A stretch of 60,652 bases of DNA from Nitrosomonas sp. Nm166 (GTDB lineage Bacteria > Pseudomonadota > Gammaproteobacteria > Burkholderiales > Nitrosomonadaceae). The stretch is taken from contig NZ_FONE01000015.1 in NCBI RefSeq assembly GCF_900112825.1, forward strand, positions 1-60,652. Reading direction: 5' to 3'. The notes under the pieces are model-generated. The model was not told the origin of the DNA. It worked only from the letters and a program-made list of their open reading frames with translations, and searched no databases. Position numbers and translations under genes: made by a program. Positions 45,228-54,713 of the stretch are shown here, in pieces (position 1 is the first letter of the stretch; every line of letters starts with the position of its first letter).

Positions 45228-47162
45228 TTATTTTCCATAGCCGGTGTTAAAGAAGTTTTCAACTTCTGCCAATTCGCGAGTCCGCTTCATCGGCGGTAAA
45301 CTCTGCCAGATTTGCTTGCCGTAGGCTTTAGTCGTCAAACGTGGGTCGCAAATCATCAATACACCGCGATCCGCTTCATCTCGAATCAAACGGCCGGCTC
45401 CCTGCTTCAGATTAATGACGGCGCGCGGCAATTGATACTCCATGAAGGCATTACGCCCCTCACCGTTAATTTTTTCAATGCGTGCTGAAAGCACTGGATC
45501 ATCAGGAGGCGCAAAAGGAAGTTTATCAATGATAACCAGTGATAATGCTTCACCGCGCACATCCACACCTTCCCAGAAAGACTGGCTGCCAATGAGAATG
45601 GCATTATCCAGCTCACGGAAACGTTCCAGCATATAAGAGCGCGAGCCCTGACCTTGCAGCAACAATGGAAAGTCAAATTCATCCGCTGCCAGCAATAATT
45701 CGTAGACACGCTGCATCGCGCGCAAGCTGGTGCACAGAAAAAAAGCACGTCCCCGGCTCGCGCGCAGTACCGGAAGTGCGGCTTGTACAGCATGATCGGT
45801 ATAGCCTCTATGATGCGGTTCCGGCAGACCACTTGGCACATATAGCAATGCCTGCTCAGCAAAATTAAACGGACTTTCCCAACAAGCTGTCTGCGCTGTA
45901 GTCAATCCCATTTCAGCATTGTAATGGGTAAAATCCTTTTTAACCGACAGTGTGGCAGAGGTAAAAATCCAGGCACGTGGCAACGTAATCATTTGTTTTT
46001 GGAAAATTTCAGCGATCGACAACGGAGTCGCATTCAACTGCAATGCCTGATGATAAACCTCAACCCAGCGTACATGGTCTTTCATCTCAGTTTCATCGCG
46101 CCAGCGTTGCATAAGATGTAAATGACTGGAGGCACGCTGCCAGCAATTCCCCAATCCCTCAGATCTTTCTGCCTGACTCTGCAGTAATGCTGTCAGCGTA
46201 CTCAACTTCTTCAGCAAATTATCCAATGCATCATTAAAATTTGGATTCTGCCTGATCAACGCCAGTGACAGCCGTGTATTGTCTTCTGCTACCGTCAATC
46301 GCAAATCCCGTGCGGCTTTTTCCATGGCAGCAATAGCATCTGGCAATTGCACAAAATCTCCGGCAGCCTGAATCGCCTCCACCTTGGCATCACGTACCAG
46401 ATCCAGCAACTGGCCGGTACTGATGGATTCACCAAAAAACAAACTGGCTGTTTCTGGTAATTGATGGGCTTCATCAAAAATGACCGTGTTACAGGCAGGC
46501 AGTAACTCTGACAAACCTTCATCGCGCAGCATCACATCTGCAAAAAATAAATGATGATTTACTACCACTACATCGGCTAGCAATGCTTGTTTGCGTGCTT
46601 CCATTACAAAACATTTCTTGAAGCTGGGGCATTCCGAACCTAAGCAGCTATCGCGTGTTGAAGTAACCTGCTGCCAAATTGCCGCATTCTCAGGAACTTC
46701 GCTGAGTCCGCTTTTATCACCGTTTTTACTGATGCTGGCGTATCGTTCTATCTGCTGCAAATACTGGATTTCGTCTCGATTGATAAAACTCAGGTGCGTA
46801 TTCTGCAAGCTTCTTTCCAAATGATAATGACAGATATAATTAGCGCGGCCTTTTAACAAAGCAACAGTCACTGGTACTTTGAGCGCTGCTCGCACATTCG
46901 GAATATCGCGCTTGAAGAGTTGATCCTGTAATGTTTTTGTTCCGGTGGAAATAATGACTTTGCCACCGGCCAGCAAAGCTGGTACTAAATAAGCCAACGT
47001 TTTACCTGTTCCAGTGCCTGCTTCAGCGACCAAAATCTGATATTTTGCTATGGTATCGGCAATTGCTTGCGCCATTTCCATCTGCTGAGAGCGCATGCGA
47101 AATCCTGTAATATGGCAGGAAAGAATACCATCGGAAGAAAAAATTGACTTAAGATCAGGCAT
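45228..47162 (-). CDS. ATP-dependent DNA helicase, DinG/YoaA family
   Basis: Protein of 644 residues, an XPD-like superfamily 2 helicase. It has Walker A EAGTGTGKTLAYLVP (~47-61), DEAH box VIFDEAHQLPE, and motif VI LKQGAGRLIRDEADRG. Four cysteines between motifs Ia and II (ANYICHYHLE; DSCLGSECPSFKKC) would bind a 4Fe-4S cluster. It unwinds DNA 5' to 3' and acts on damaged forks or R-loops. YoaA-type proteins assist replication repair. The length fits YoaA (~636) better than DinG (~715). Confidence 0.92.
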   Translation of the reverse strand: MPDLKSIFSSDGILSCHITGFRMRSQQMEMAQAIADTIAKYQILVAEAGTGTGKTLAYLVPALLAGGKVIISTGTKTLQDQLFKRDIPNVRAALKVPVTVALLKGRANYICHYHLERSLQNTHLSFINRDEIQYLQQIERYASISKNGDKSGLSEVPENAAIWQQVTSTRDSCLGSECPSFKKCFVMEARKQALLADVVVVNHHLFFADVMLRDEGLSELLPACNTVIFDEAHQLPETASLFFGESISTGQLLDLVRDAKVEAIQAAGDFVQLPDAIAAMEKAARDLRLTVAEDNTRLSLALIRQNPNFNDALDNLLKKLSTLTALLQSQAERSEGLGNCWQRASSHLHLMQRWRDETEMKDHVRWVEVYHQALQLNATPLSIAEIFQKQMITLPRAWIFTSATLSVKKDFTHYNAEMGLTTAQTACWESPFNFAEQALLYVPSGLPEPHHRGYTDHAVQAALPVLRASRGRAFFLCTSLRAMQRVYELLLAADEFDFPLLLQGQGSRSYMLERFRELDNAILIGSQSFWEGVDVRGEALSLVIIDKLPFAPPDDPVLSARIEKINGEGRNAFMEYQLPRAVINLKQGAGRLIRDEADRGVLMICDPRLTTKAYGKQIWQSLPPMKRTRELAEVENFFNTGYGK

Positions 47163-47692
47163 AGAATAAGAAAACCCAATGTTCTTGATCAGAGCCTGTA
47201 CTTAACTCTGCAACGTTGACCGGAATTAACCAGATAGTTCATTAATCGCATTCCAGTAAAATAACAATTCTTGTGATTATACTGCTTCCAAGGGAATGCT
47301 CGCTCTCTATCAAGTTGGGAAATAACGCTGACCTTCAAAATTTACCAGATTTCATCTGTCAGTTCATACATAACACAAACTATATTGTTAAGCATTTCAA
47401 TCGTCAGCATAAATTTGTTTGATATTTTTTTCTCGATAGATAACTTGCTAAAAGAAATAGTACAATGTTTGATTAGCTTAAATAACACTTACCAAGTGTT
47501 AATATGATCTTATAATTATCGATAAGAGAAAAAGAAGTACCAATAGTTGAATTACCGTATAGATCTTCCTTCATAGGCCGATTCACACTGGTTTTAATTC
47601 GATCATCCTATCCGATTAATTAAATCGTCGATTTGAAAAATACTAAAAAAGTACATTTTGTTTAAGTTTCCCAGTTCCAAAATAATCACATA
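47163..47692. promoter_or_regulatory. Divergent upstream region of the helicase and lptD
   Basis: 530 bp of AT-rich non-coding DNA between the minus-strand helicase and lptD. It should hold the operon promoter for lptD-surA-pdxA-rsmA; in many proteobacteria an envelope-stress promoter sits here, but I do not see a clear match. Confidence 0.35.
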
Positions 47693-49882
47693 ATGAATAT
47701 CGCTCTAAATATATTCATTTCTTTCTTATTGCTGGTTTTGCCATTAACTGGATTAAGTAAGGAGGCATCTACTCAATCAGAAAGTGAACAAAAATCAACT
47801 ATTAGGCCGCAAAAGAAACCGATATTCATCGAAGCTGACCGTATTACAGGCTATTACAAGCAGGAAATAGAGGCAACTGGTAACGCAGAATTACGCTATG
47901 GAGACAATGTATTAACCGCTGACCGCATGAAGTACTTTCAATTGACCGAAGACACTGAAGTTGAAGGTAATGTATGCCTAGAAAGACCTAGAGACATTTT
48001 GAAAGGAAAGGATCTGCAGCTCAATTTGCAAACTGAAGAAGGCCGTATGTCGGAGCCTCGCTACTATATCAAAGAGGGTAAAGGACGCGGCGCCGGCAGT
48101 CTTTTGTTATTTGAAGGCAAAGACCACTATCGGCTGAAAAAAACCAGCTACACTACCTGCCCCGAAGGTAACCATGATTGGTATATTCGCGCCAGAGAGT
48201 TGGAAATAGATAATAAAAAAGAAGTGGGTACCGCACGGCATGTCAGTATAGTATTTAAAGATACACCAATCCTATATTCGCCATGGATTGATTTTTCCTA
48301 TAGTGGTAAACGTAAAACAGGATTATTGGCACCCGTTGCCGGGTATAACGTAAACACTGGATTCGACGTTGCACTTCCGGTTTATTTAAATATTGCACCC
48401 CATATTGACGCCACCATCGCACCGCGCATTATGACGATGCGTGGTTTCTTGCTGAGTAACGAGGTGCGATATATCGGGCCTAACGATATAAAGGGCCATT
48501 TGTTACTCGATATTCTCCCTTACGATATCAACACCAATCAAACTCGCTGGGGTATTTTATACACCCATACGCAAAATATCGGCAAAGGCTGGCAAGGTTT
48601 TCTGAATTACAATCAGGTTTCCGACGATCGCTATTTTCGTGAACTCACTCCCAATCTTGCCCAGATAAGTTTGACCAATCTATCACAGCAAGGCGGCCTT
48701 TCTTATACAGGCAGACTAGGTACCAATGGATCATTGAATTTTACCGGATTTGCGCAACGTTTTCAGACTATTCAAGATCCGCTGGCGCTATTTATTTCAC
48801 CTTATGAACGGTTACCTCATTTAGCTTTAAATGCTGTTAAATACAATGTAGGTAAACTCGATTTTGAACTGAATAGCAGTTGGACAAATTTTTACCATCC
48901 TACCCTTGTTGATGGCAACCGCACGGTATTTTATCCTAGTGTCAGTGCGCCATTACGGAATGAATATGGTTATATTACGCCTAAATTCGGCTTGCACTAC
49001 ACGCACTATAACCTGGCCGCGTCCGTAGACAGCAAGGGAGAAAACGTTGACCGCACTGTTCCGATTTTCAGTCTGGATAGCGGTATCGCATTTGACCGCC
49101 AGGTGGAATTAAGCGACAGAAAATTTATCCAGACCCTCGAACCGCGGCTGTTTTACGTTTATGCGCCCTACCGGAATCAGGATTATTTACCCAACTTTGA
49201 TTCTGCCGTAAATGACTTCAGTTTTGCACAAATGCTCACTGAAAATCGATTCAGCGGCGGTGATCGCATTAATGATGCCAACCGTCTCACAGCCGCATTA
49301 ACATCGCGATTTGTTGAACAGGAGACTGGTATTGAACGTTTGCGGCTTGCCGTAGGTCAGCAGATCAATTTTACCGATCCTAGAGTGCTGTTGCTCCCTC
49401 CTCAAGTTACCAGCGGAAAATCCGATTTTGTTGCCGCCATAGCAGGACGCTTAACGCCGCATATCAGTACAGACTCCAACATTCAAATGGATGAATCCAA
49501 ACTGGGGATTGAAAAGGTTCGTTCCGGCATCAGTTACCAGCCGGATGTGGGTAAGGTGCTGAATCTCGGTTATCGGTTTACGAGAGACGTTTTAGAGCAA
49601 GTAGATACTTCAGTGCAATGGCCAATCCATGGAAACTGGCATGGCGTAGCGCGAGTTAATTATTCTCTGAAAGATGACAAAATCCTGGCCGGGCTGGCGG
49701 GGTTTGAATATAACTCGTGCTGTTGGGCTTTACGGTTTGTCATGCAACGGCTGACAACAGCAACGCAAGCCACCACTACCGCAGTCTTTGTACAATTGGA
49801 ACTGAAAGGATTGATGGGTATTGGCAACAACCCATTACAGGTGCTGCAGCAAAGTATTCCAGGATATACCAGTGTTCATTGA
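47693..49882 (+). CDS. lptD: LPS-assembly outer membrane protein LptD
   Basis: Protein of 729 residues. Signal peptide (hydrophobic ~8-22, ending near GLSKEA). Residues ~40-180 form the periplasmic OstA/LptA-like domain (PIFIEADRITGYYKQEIEATG). Residues ~200-729 form the beta-barrel. The paired cysteines NSCCWALRF near the C-terminus and TTCPEGNHDW near 160 match the disulfide cysteines of E. coli LptD. With LptE it inserts LPS into the outer leaflet. surA follows with a short gap, as in the conserved operon. Confidence 0.95.
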   Translation: MNIALNIFISFLLLVLPLTGLSKEASTQSESEQKSTIRPQKKPIFIEADRITGYYKQEIEATGNAELRYGDNVLTADRMKYFQLTEDTEVEGNVCLERPRDILKGKDLQLNLQTEEGRMSEPRYYIKEGKGRGAGSLLLFEGKDHYRLKKTSYTTCPEGNHDWYIRARELEIDNKKEVGTARHVSIVFKDTPILYSPWIDFSYSGKRKTGLLAPVAGYNVNTGFDVALPVYLNIAPHIDATIAPRIMTMRGFLLSNEVRYIGPNDIKGHLLLDILPYDINTNQTRWGILYTHTQNIGKGWQGFLNYNQVSDDRYFRELTPNLAQISLTNLSQQGGLSYTGRLGTNGSLNFTGFAQRFQTIQDPLALFISPYERLPHLALNAVKYNVGKLDFELNSSWTNFYHPTLVDGNRTVFYPSVSAPLRNEYGYITPKFGLHYTHYNLAASVDSKGENVDRTVPIFSLDSGIAFDRQVELSDRKFIQTLEPRLFYVYAPYRNQDYLPNFDSAVNDFSFAQMLTENRFSGGDRINDANRLTAALTSRFVEQETGIERLRLAVGQQINFTDPRVLLLPPQVTSGKSDFVAAIAGRLTPHISTDSNIQMDESKLGIEKVRSGISYQPDVGKVLNLGYRFTRDVLEQVDTSVQWPIHGNWHGVARVNYSLKDDKILAGLAGFEYNSCCWALRFVMQRLTTATQATTTAVFVQLELKGLMGIGNNPLQVLQQSIPGYTSVH

Positions 49883-49904
49883 TCATTGGCTCTCATTCGT
49901 ATCC

Positions 49905-51251
49905 ATGAAGGATCGTCAACGATTTATGCATAAAAGAAACTATTCCTGCATTCTTCTACTGCTCTTGGCATTCATGTCGGCTCATATCCCAGCACAAGAA
50001 CAAGAAGCGGAATTTATACCCATTGCAGAACCGATTGATCATATTGTCGCTATTGTGAACGAAGACGTCATTACCCGGCAGGAACTTGATGAAGCAATCA
50101 AAACAGCCGTTGGTCGGCTCCAATCACAAGGAATTCAATTACCTGATAAATACGTCTTGCAAAACCAGGTGCTCGAATCAATTGTGACTAAGCGTATCCA
50201 ATTGCAACATGCCAAGGAAGTGGGCCTCTCAGTCAGCGAAAGCGAAGTCGATGAAACGATTGGCCGTATTGCTGAGGAAAACAAATTATCTTTACCAGAA
50301 TTTTATGCGGTACTTGAGAGAGATGGCATTAGCTATAACAAATTTCGCGAGGAAATCCGTGATGAAATGATCATGGCCAGGCTCAAAGAACGTGAAATTA
50401 AACATCAAGTCAACGTAACGGAAGGGGAAGTGGATAATTTTCTTCGTACACAGGAAACGTCTGCCGTGGGAAATGATGAATATCGTCTTGCTCATATACT
50501 GATACTGGTAACTGAAAGCATGGATTCAAGTCAGATTCAACAAAGAAGCGAACGCGCCAATATGGCATTAGCGAAGCTCAAAGAAGGTGTAGAATTTGCG
50601 CAAGTAGTGGCTGAATTCTCAGATGCTGCCGATGCTTCAAAAGGTGGAATTATAGATTGGCGTCCTATCACTCAAATGGGGCCGAGATTTGCTGAATTGT
50701 TGGCTCCACTTCAACCCGGAGAACTAACACCTATCATACAAAGCCCATCGGGTTTTCATATTTTCAAGTTACTTGGTAGACGCGCCCAGGAGGTGCCAAC
50801 AGTTATCATTGATCAGACACACGTCCGCCATATATTAATTAAAATTAACGAGTTAACTTCTGAAAATGATGCCAGGCTCAAAATTACCCAGCTCAAGGAA
50901 CGGTTGGATCGAGGAGAAAATTTTGAGGAACTCGCGAGGCTTTATTCTGAAGATACCAGTGCCACATCAGGTGGTGATTTGGGCTGGCTTTCGCCAGGGG
51001 ATACCGTGCCTGCTTTTGAACAAGCCATGAATAAATTATTGTCCGGCCAAGTCAGCGAACCGGTGCAATCCCAATTCGGATGGCATCTAATCCAGGTCCT
51101 AGAACGTCGCTCGCAAGACATCAGTCTGGATCGGCGCAGACAGTTGGCACGTCAGGCAATACGAACGCGTAAAGCGGATGTGGTTGTCGAGGAATGGCTA
51201 CGGCAATTGCGTGATCAAGCCTATGTTGAGCTACGTTTAGATGATGATTAA
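49905..51251 (+). CDS. surA: Periplasmic chaperone / peptidyl-prolyl isomerase SurA
   Basis: Protein of 448 residues from ATG 49905; ATG 49926 is the alternative, and the frame opens inside lptD. Signal peptide (YSCILLLLLAFMSAHIPAQ). The N-terminal chaperone domain begins IDHIVAIVNEDVITRQELDEA, the classic SurA start, followed by two parvulin domains (~210-310 with YRLAHILI; ~325-425 with VRHILIKINE) and a C-terminal helix. It escorts outer-membrane proteins to the BAM complex, here alongside its client LptD. Confidence 0.94.
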   Translation: MKDRQRFMHKRNYSCILLLLLAFMSAHIPAQEQEAEFIPIAEPIDHIVAIVNEDVITRQELDEAIKTAVGRLQSQGIQLPDKYVLQNQVLESIVTKRIQLQHAKEVGLSVSESEVDETIGRIAEENKLSLPEFYAVLERDGISYNKFREEIRDEMIMARLKEREIKHQVNVTEGEVDNFLRTQETSAVGNDEYRLAHILILVTESMDSSQIQQRSERANMALAKLKEGVEFAQVVAEFSDAADASKGGIIDWRPITQMGPRFAELLAPLQPGELTPIIQSPSGFHIFKLLGRRAQEVPTVIIDQTHVRHILIKINELTSENDARLKITQLKERLDRGENFEELARLYSEDTSATSGGDLGWLSPGDTVPAFEQAMNKLLSGQVSEPVQSQFGWHLIQVLERRSQDISLDRRRQLARQAIRTRKADVVVEEWLRQLRDQAYVELRLDDD

Positions 51252-52257
51252 TGGGTATAATTTTATTCCAACACTCGCATTGACTGCTGGCGAACCTGCC
51301 GGAATTGGCCCTGATTTGTGTGTAAAGGTAGCGCAGCAATCACTGCTCTGCAGGCTTGTGGCCATCGCAGATGCTGAATTATTGTTGGCACGTGCTCATC
51401 AACTCAAACTTCCACTCAGGCTCATCGATGTCTCTACAACAGCAGCAAACCAGCATCAACCGGGCAGCTTGCAAGTTTTGCATATTCCACTAGCCGAACC
51501 GGCCATGCCTGGTGTATTAAATCCTGCCAATGCATCTTATGTTCTGGCAACGCTTCGTCATGCCGCTGAAGCTTGTAAAACAGGTCAATTTGATGGCATG
51601 GTCACTGCACCGGTGCATAAAGGAGTCATTAATGATGCAAATATTCCTTTTACCGGGCATACTGAATATTTATCAGAACTGACCCAGAGTTCGGTAGTAA
51701 TGATGTTGGTGGGCGGGAATATGCGGATAACCCTGGCCACGACCCATTTGCCGCTCAAAGACGTTGCGGCGGCGATCACAGCGGATAAGATAGAAAATAA
51801 GTTACGTATTATTCAACGAGATTTAATCACCCGCTTCATGGTGGGTAAACCATGTATTGCCGTTGCAGGACTCAATCCCCACGCCGGTGAATCGGGTCAT
51901 CTGGGTCGTGAAGAAATTGATATTATCATTCCCGTGCTCAACAAATTACGAAAAGAAGGAATGCATCTGATCGGTCCTATTCCAGCGGACACATTGTTTA
52001 ATCCTTCACAACTTAAGCAATATGACTGTATATTTACCATGTATCATGACCAGGGATTACCGGTATTGAAACACGCAAGTTTTGGCGGTGGTATCAATGT
52101 TACTTTAGGATTACCGATTATCCGTACTTCGGTTGATCATGGCACCGCACTGGAGCTTGCTGCAACCGGACGTGCGCATGAAAGCAGTTTGCTAGCGGCT
52201 ATTGAAATGGCCATACAATTGGCTAAAAACCAAGCGTTATCCCATCATGCGCCATAA
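51241..52257 (+). CDS. pdxA: 4-hydroxythreonine-4-phosphate dehydrogenase PdxA
   Basis: Protein of 338 residues, overlapping surA by 11 bp. Family motifs: LTAGEPAGIGPDLCV at the N-terminus, FTGHTEYLSEL and IFTMYHDQGLPVLKHASFGG with the metal-binding histidines, and GLNPHAGESGHLGREE. It is an NAD-dependent step in pyridoxal 5'-phosphate synthesis (DXP-dependent route). Its place between surA and rsmA is conserved in proteobacteria. Confidence 0.95.
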   Translation: MMINGYNFIPTLALTAGEPAGIGPDLCVKVAQQSLLCRLVAIADAELLLARAHQLKLPLRLIDVSTTAANQHQPGSLQVLHIPLAEPAMPGVLNPANASYVLATLRHAAEACKTGQFDGMVTAPVHKGVINDANIPFTGHTEYLSELTQSSVVMMLVGGNMRITLATTHLPLKDVAAAITADKIENKLRIIQRDLITRFMVGKPCIAVAGLNPHAGESGHLGREEIDIIIPVLNKLRKEGMHLIGPIPADTLFNPSQLKQYDCIFTMYHDQGLPVLKHASFGGGINVTLGLPIIRTSVDHGTALELAATGRAHESSLLAAIEMAIQLAKNQALSHHAP

Positions 52258-53014
52258 GCCACGCAAACGTTTTGGTCAGAATTTTTTGGTGGATCAACAT
52301 GTCATCTCTCAAGTTATTGCAGCAATTCATCCACACAAGCATGACCAGGTCATTGAAATTGGGCCAGGCCTCGGCGCGCTCACCTACCCACTACTTCAAG
52401 TAGTTGACCATCTGGATGTCATAGAAATTGATCGGGATATTGTTGATAAGCTCAGCAAGGCATTTCCACCAGAAAAATTGACTATTCATGCAACCGACGC
52501 ACTGAAGTTTGATTTTTCTGCATTCGGCGGCAAATTACGGATAGTCGGCAATTTACCGTATAACATTTCAACGCCGCTGCTGTTTCATTTAGGTCAATCC
52601 GCGGAACAAATTCTGGATATGCACTTTATGCTGCAAAAAGAAGTTGTTGAACGCATGGTAGGAAAACCTGCAACAGCCGATTATGGACGCCTCTCAGTTA
52701 TGCTGCAGTACCGCTTTGAGATTGAGCATCTTTTTAGTGTCCCCGCAGAGTCCTTTCATCCCATGCCTAAAGTTGAGTCGGCTATCGTACGTATGATTCC
52801 GCGTCATCAACCATCTAGAAATGCCAAAGATGAGGCGTTATTTTCACAAGTTGTTTCAGCAGCATTTTCACAACGACGTAAAACATTGCGTAATACACTG
52901 CATCATTATCTTAAAGCGGATGATTTTAGGACTTTAGGTATTGATTCCGGACTGCGTGCCGAGAATTTGACGGTAGAAAATTTTGTTACTATCACAAATT
53001 TCCTAAATTTATAA
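52247..53014 (+). CDS. rsmA: 16S rRNA dimethyladenosine transferase RsmA/KsgA
   Basis: Protein of 255 residues from ATG 52247, which overlaps the pdxA end by 11 bp; the longer frame from 52202 lacks the family N-terminus. SAM motif VIEIGPGLGALTYPLL, catalytic NLPYNIST (NLPY) and RKRFGQNFLVD at the N-terminus are diagnostic. It dimethylates A1518/A1519 of 16S rRNA in late 30S assembly. Last gene of the lptD operon. Confidence 0.96.
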   Translation: MRHKPRKRFGQNFLVDQHVISQVIAAIHPHKHDQVIEIGPGLGALTYPLLQVVDHLDVIEIDRDIVDKLSKAFPPEKLTIHATDALKFDFSAFGGKLRIVGNLPYNISTPLLFHLGQSAEQILDMHFMLQKEVVERMVGKPATADYGRLSVMLQYRFEIEHLFSVPAESFHPMPKVESAIVRMIPRHQPSRNAKDEALFSQVVSAAFSQRRKTLRNTLHHYLKADDFRTLGIDSGLRAENLTVENFVTITNFLNL

Positions 53015-53161
53015 GCCAATTACTTAATTGCTGACTCACATTAAGATTCTGGGCAGAATTGTCAACAATATTTTTAGTATCACTTAAATCTAATCTTTAT
53101 TAGAAAATCGTGTAAAATAACCGACTTTTTTCTATTCCGATACTTTGTGGATCAGTAATTC

Positions 53162-54391
53162 GTGGCATTCTACGTACAAAAATATGGTGGTACATCGGTT
53201 GGAAGTACCGAACGAATAAAAAATGTAGCTCGGAGGGTGGCTAAATTTCATTCGCAAGGACACCGGCTTATCGTTGTTGTTTCTGCGATGAGCGGTGAAA
53301 CGAACCGGCTTATTGCACTGGCACATGAGGTTCAGGAAAATCCTGATCCACGTGAATTGGATGTGATGGTTTCAACAGGCGAGCAAGTATCGATTGCACT
53401 GCTCTCTATGGCATTAATGGAACTTAATGTCAAAGCCAAAAGTTATACTGGATCACAGGTTAGAATTCTCACCGATAGCACCTACACCAAAGCACGCATA
53501 TTAAGTATCGATGAAGAAAAAATTCGAGTAGATCTGGATACTGGATATGTAGTCGTTGTTGCGGGATTCCAAGGCGTAGATGAACAAGGTAATATCACTA
53601 CGCTCGGCCGTGGCGGATCTGACACGACAGGCGTCGCATTGGCAGCAGCTTTGAAGGCCGATGAATGCCAAATTTATACTGATGTGGATGGAATCTATAC
53701 AACAGACCCACGAGTAGTCGCTGAGGCCAGACGGCTAAATACCATAACCTTTGAAGAAATGCTTGAAATGGCAAGCCTTGGCTCCAAGGTTTTACAATCA
53801 AGATCTGTTGAGTTTGCAGGAAAATATAAAGTAAAGCTGAGAGTTTTATCCAGCTTTGAAGATGAAGGGCAGGGTACCCTGATTACTTTTGAGGAAGATG
53901 AAAATATGGAGCAAGCAGTCATTTCAGGTATTGCATTTAACCGGGATGAGGCAAAAATTACTGTTCTAGGAGTTCCCGATCATCCAGGTATCGCTTACCA
54001 AATTCTGGGTCCAGTCGCTGATGCAAATATTGATGTGGATATGATCATCCAGAACGTAGGGCATGATGGCTTGACGGATTTTTCATTTACAGTTCATCGT
54101 AATGAATTCAAAAATACGATGAATATCTTAAAAGAAAAAATTCAACCGCATATTGGTGCACGCGATGTGCTCGGAGGTGATAGAATCGCAAAAGTTTCTG
54201 TTGTTGGTGTTGGTATGCGCTCACATGCAGGTATCGCCAGCAAAATGTTTCGTGTATTGGCAGAGGAAGGCATTAATATTCAGATGATTGCTACTTCCGA
54301 AATAAAAGTATCAGTTATTGTCGATGAAAAATACATGGAATTAGCTGTTAGAGTACTTCACAAAGCGTTTGATTTAGAACAGGCACTTTGA
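53162..54391 (+). CDS. lysC: Aspartate kinase
   Basis: Protein of 409 residues with a GTG start at 53162. The N-terminal kinase domain shows YVQKYGGTSVGSTERIKNV, FQGVDEQGNITTLGRGGSD and IYTDVDGIYTTDPR. The last ~150 residues are two ACT domains (ITVLGVPDHPGIAYQILG; VSVVGVGMRSHAGIASKMF) that bind lysine/threonine for feedback inhibition. It makes aspartyl phosphate for lysine, threonine and methionine synthesis. The start lacks a strong ribosome site. tRNA-Ser follows 67 bp later. Confidence 0.95.
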   Translation: MAFYVQKYGGTSVGSTERIKNVARRVAKFHSQGHRLIVVVSAMSGETNRLIALAHEVQENPDPRELDVMVSTGEQVSIALLSMALMELNVKAKSYTGSQVRILTDSTYTKARILSIDEEKIRVDLDTGYVVVVAGFQGVDEQGNITTLGRGGSDTTGVALAAALKADECQIYTDVDGIYTTDPRVVAEARRLNTITFEEMLEMASLGSKVLQSRSVEFAGKYKVKLRVLSSFEDEGQGTLITFEEDENMEQAVISGIAFNRDEAKITVLGVPDHPGIAYQILGPVADANIDVDMIIQNVGHDGLTDFSFTVHRNEFKNTMNILKEKIQPHIGARDVLGGDRIAKVSVVGVGMRSHAGIASKMFRVLAEEGINIQMIATSEIKVSVIVDEKYMELAVRVLHKAFDLEQAL

Positions 54392-54458
54392 TTATTTATA
54401 GCATTCTAAAGCAGTTTACGGGGATGATTGAGCTTGTTATTCTGTCGTATTAAAAACT

Positions 54459-54551
54459 GGAGAGATGGCCGAGTGGTCGAAGGCGCTCCCCTGCTAAGGG
54501 AGTATAGGCTCAAAAAGCTTATCGAGGGTTCGAATCCCTCTCTCTCCGCCA
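54459..54551 (+). tRNA. tRNA-Ser (GCU)
   Basis: The acceptor GGAGAGA pairs with TCTCTCC, followed by discriminator G and encoded CCA. The anticodon stem CTCCC/GGGAG encloses CTGCTAA, with anticodon GCT at 54493-54495. A long variable arm (TATAGGCTCAAAAAGCTTATC) identifies a class II serine tRNA, and the T-arm is GAGGGTTCGAATCCCTC. An integrase gene starts 163 bp beyond it, so its 3' end is the likely attachment site of the island to the right. Confidence 0.97.
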
Positions 54552-54565
54552 CAAATATTCCAAAC

Positions 54566-54711
54566 GTTACCCACAGTTGCCAAATACCCTTATAAATAAA
54601 CAAGTTCAACAGATTTTAGGTAATGCTGGGCAACAGTAGAAAATGTGGGTAACAAATCTAAAATGCGGGTAACATTGCGGGTAACTTCAATTATCTAAAA
54701 AAGTTACCCAC
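54566..54711. repeat. Five GTTACCCRC boxes upstream of the integrase
   Basis: The 9-mer GTTACCC(A/G)C occurs at 54566-54574 and 54703-54711 (plus), and as its complement GYGGGTAAC at 54645-54653, 54665-54673 and 54677-54685. The last copy covers the place where a ribosome site would be, three bases before ATG 54714. Clustered boxes of this kind next to attL suggest integrase or excisionase arm-type sites that also repress int. Confidence 0.6.
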
Positions 54712-54713
54712 AA

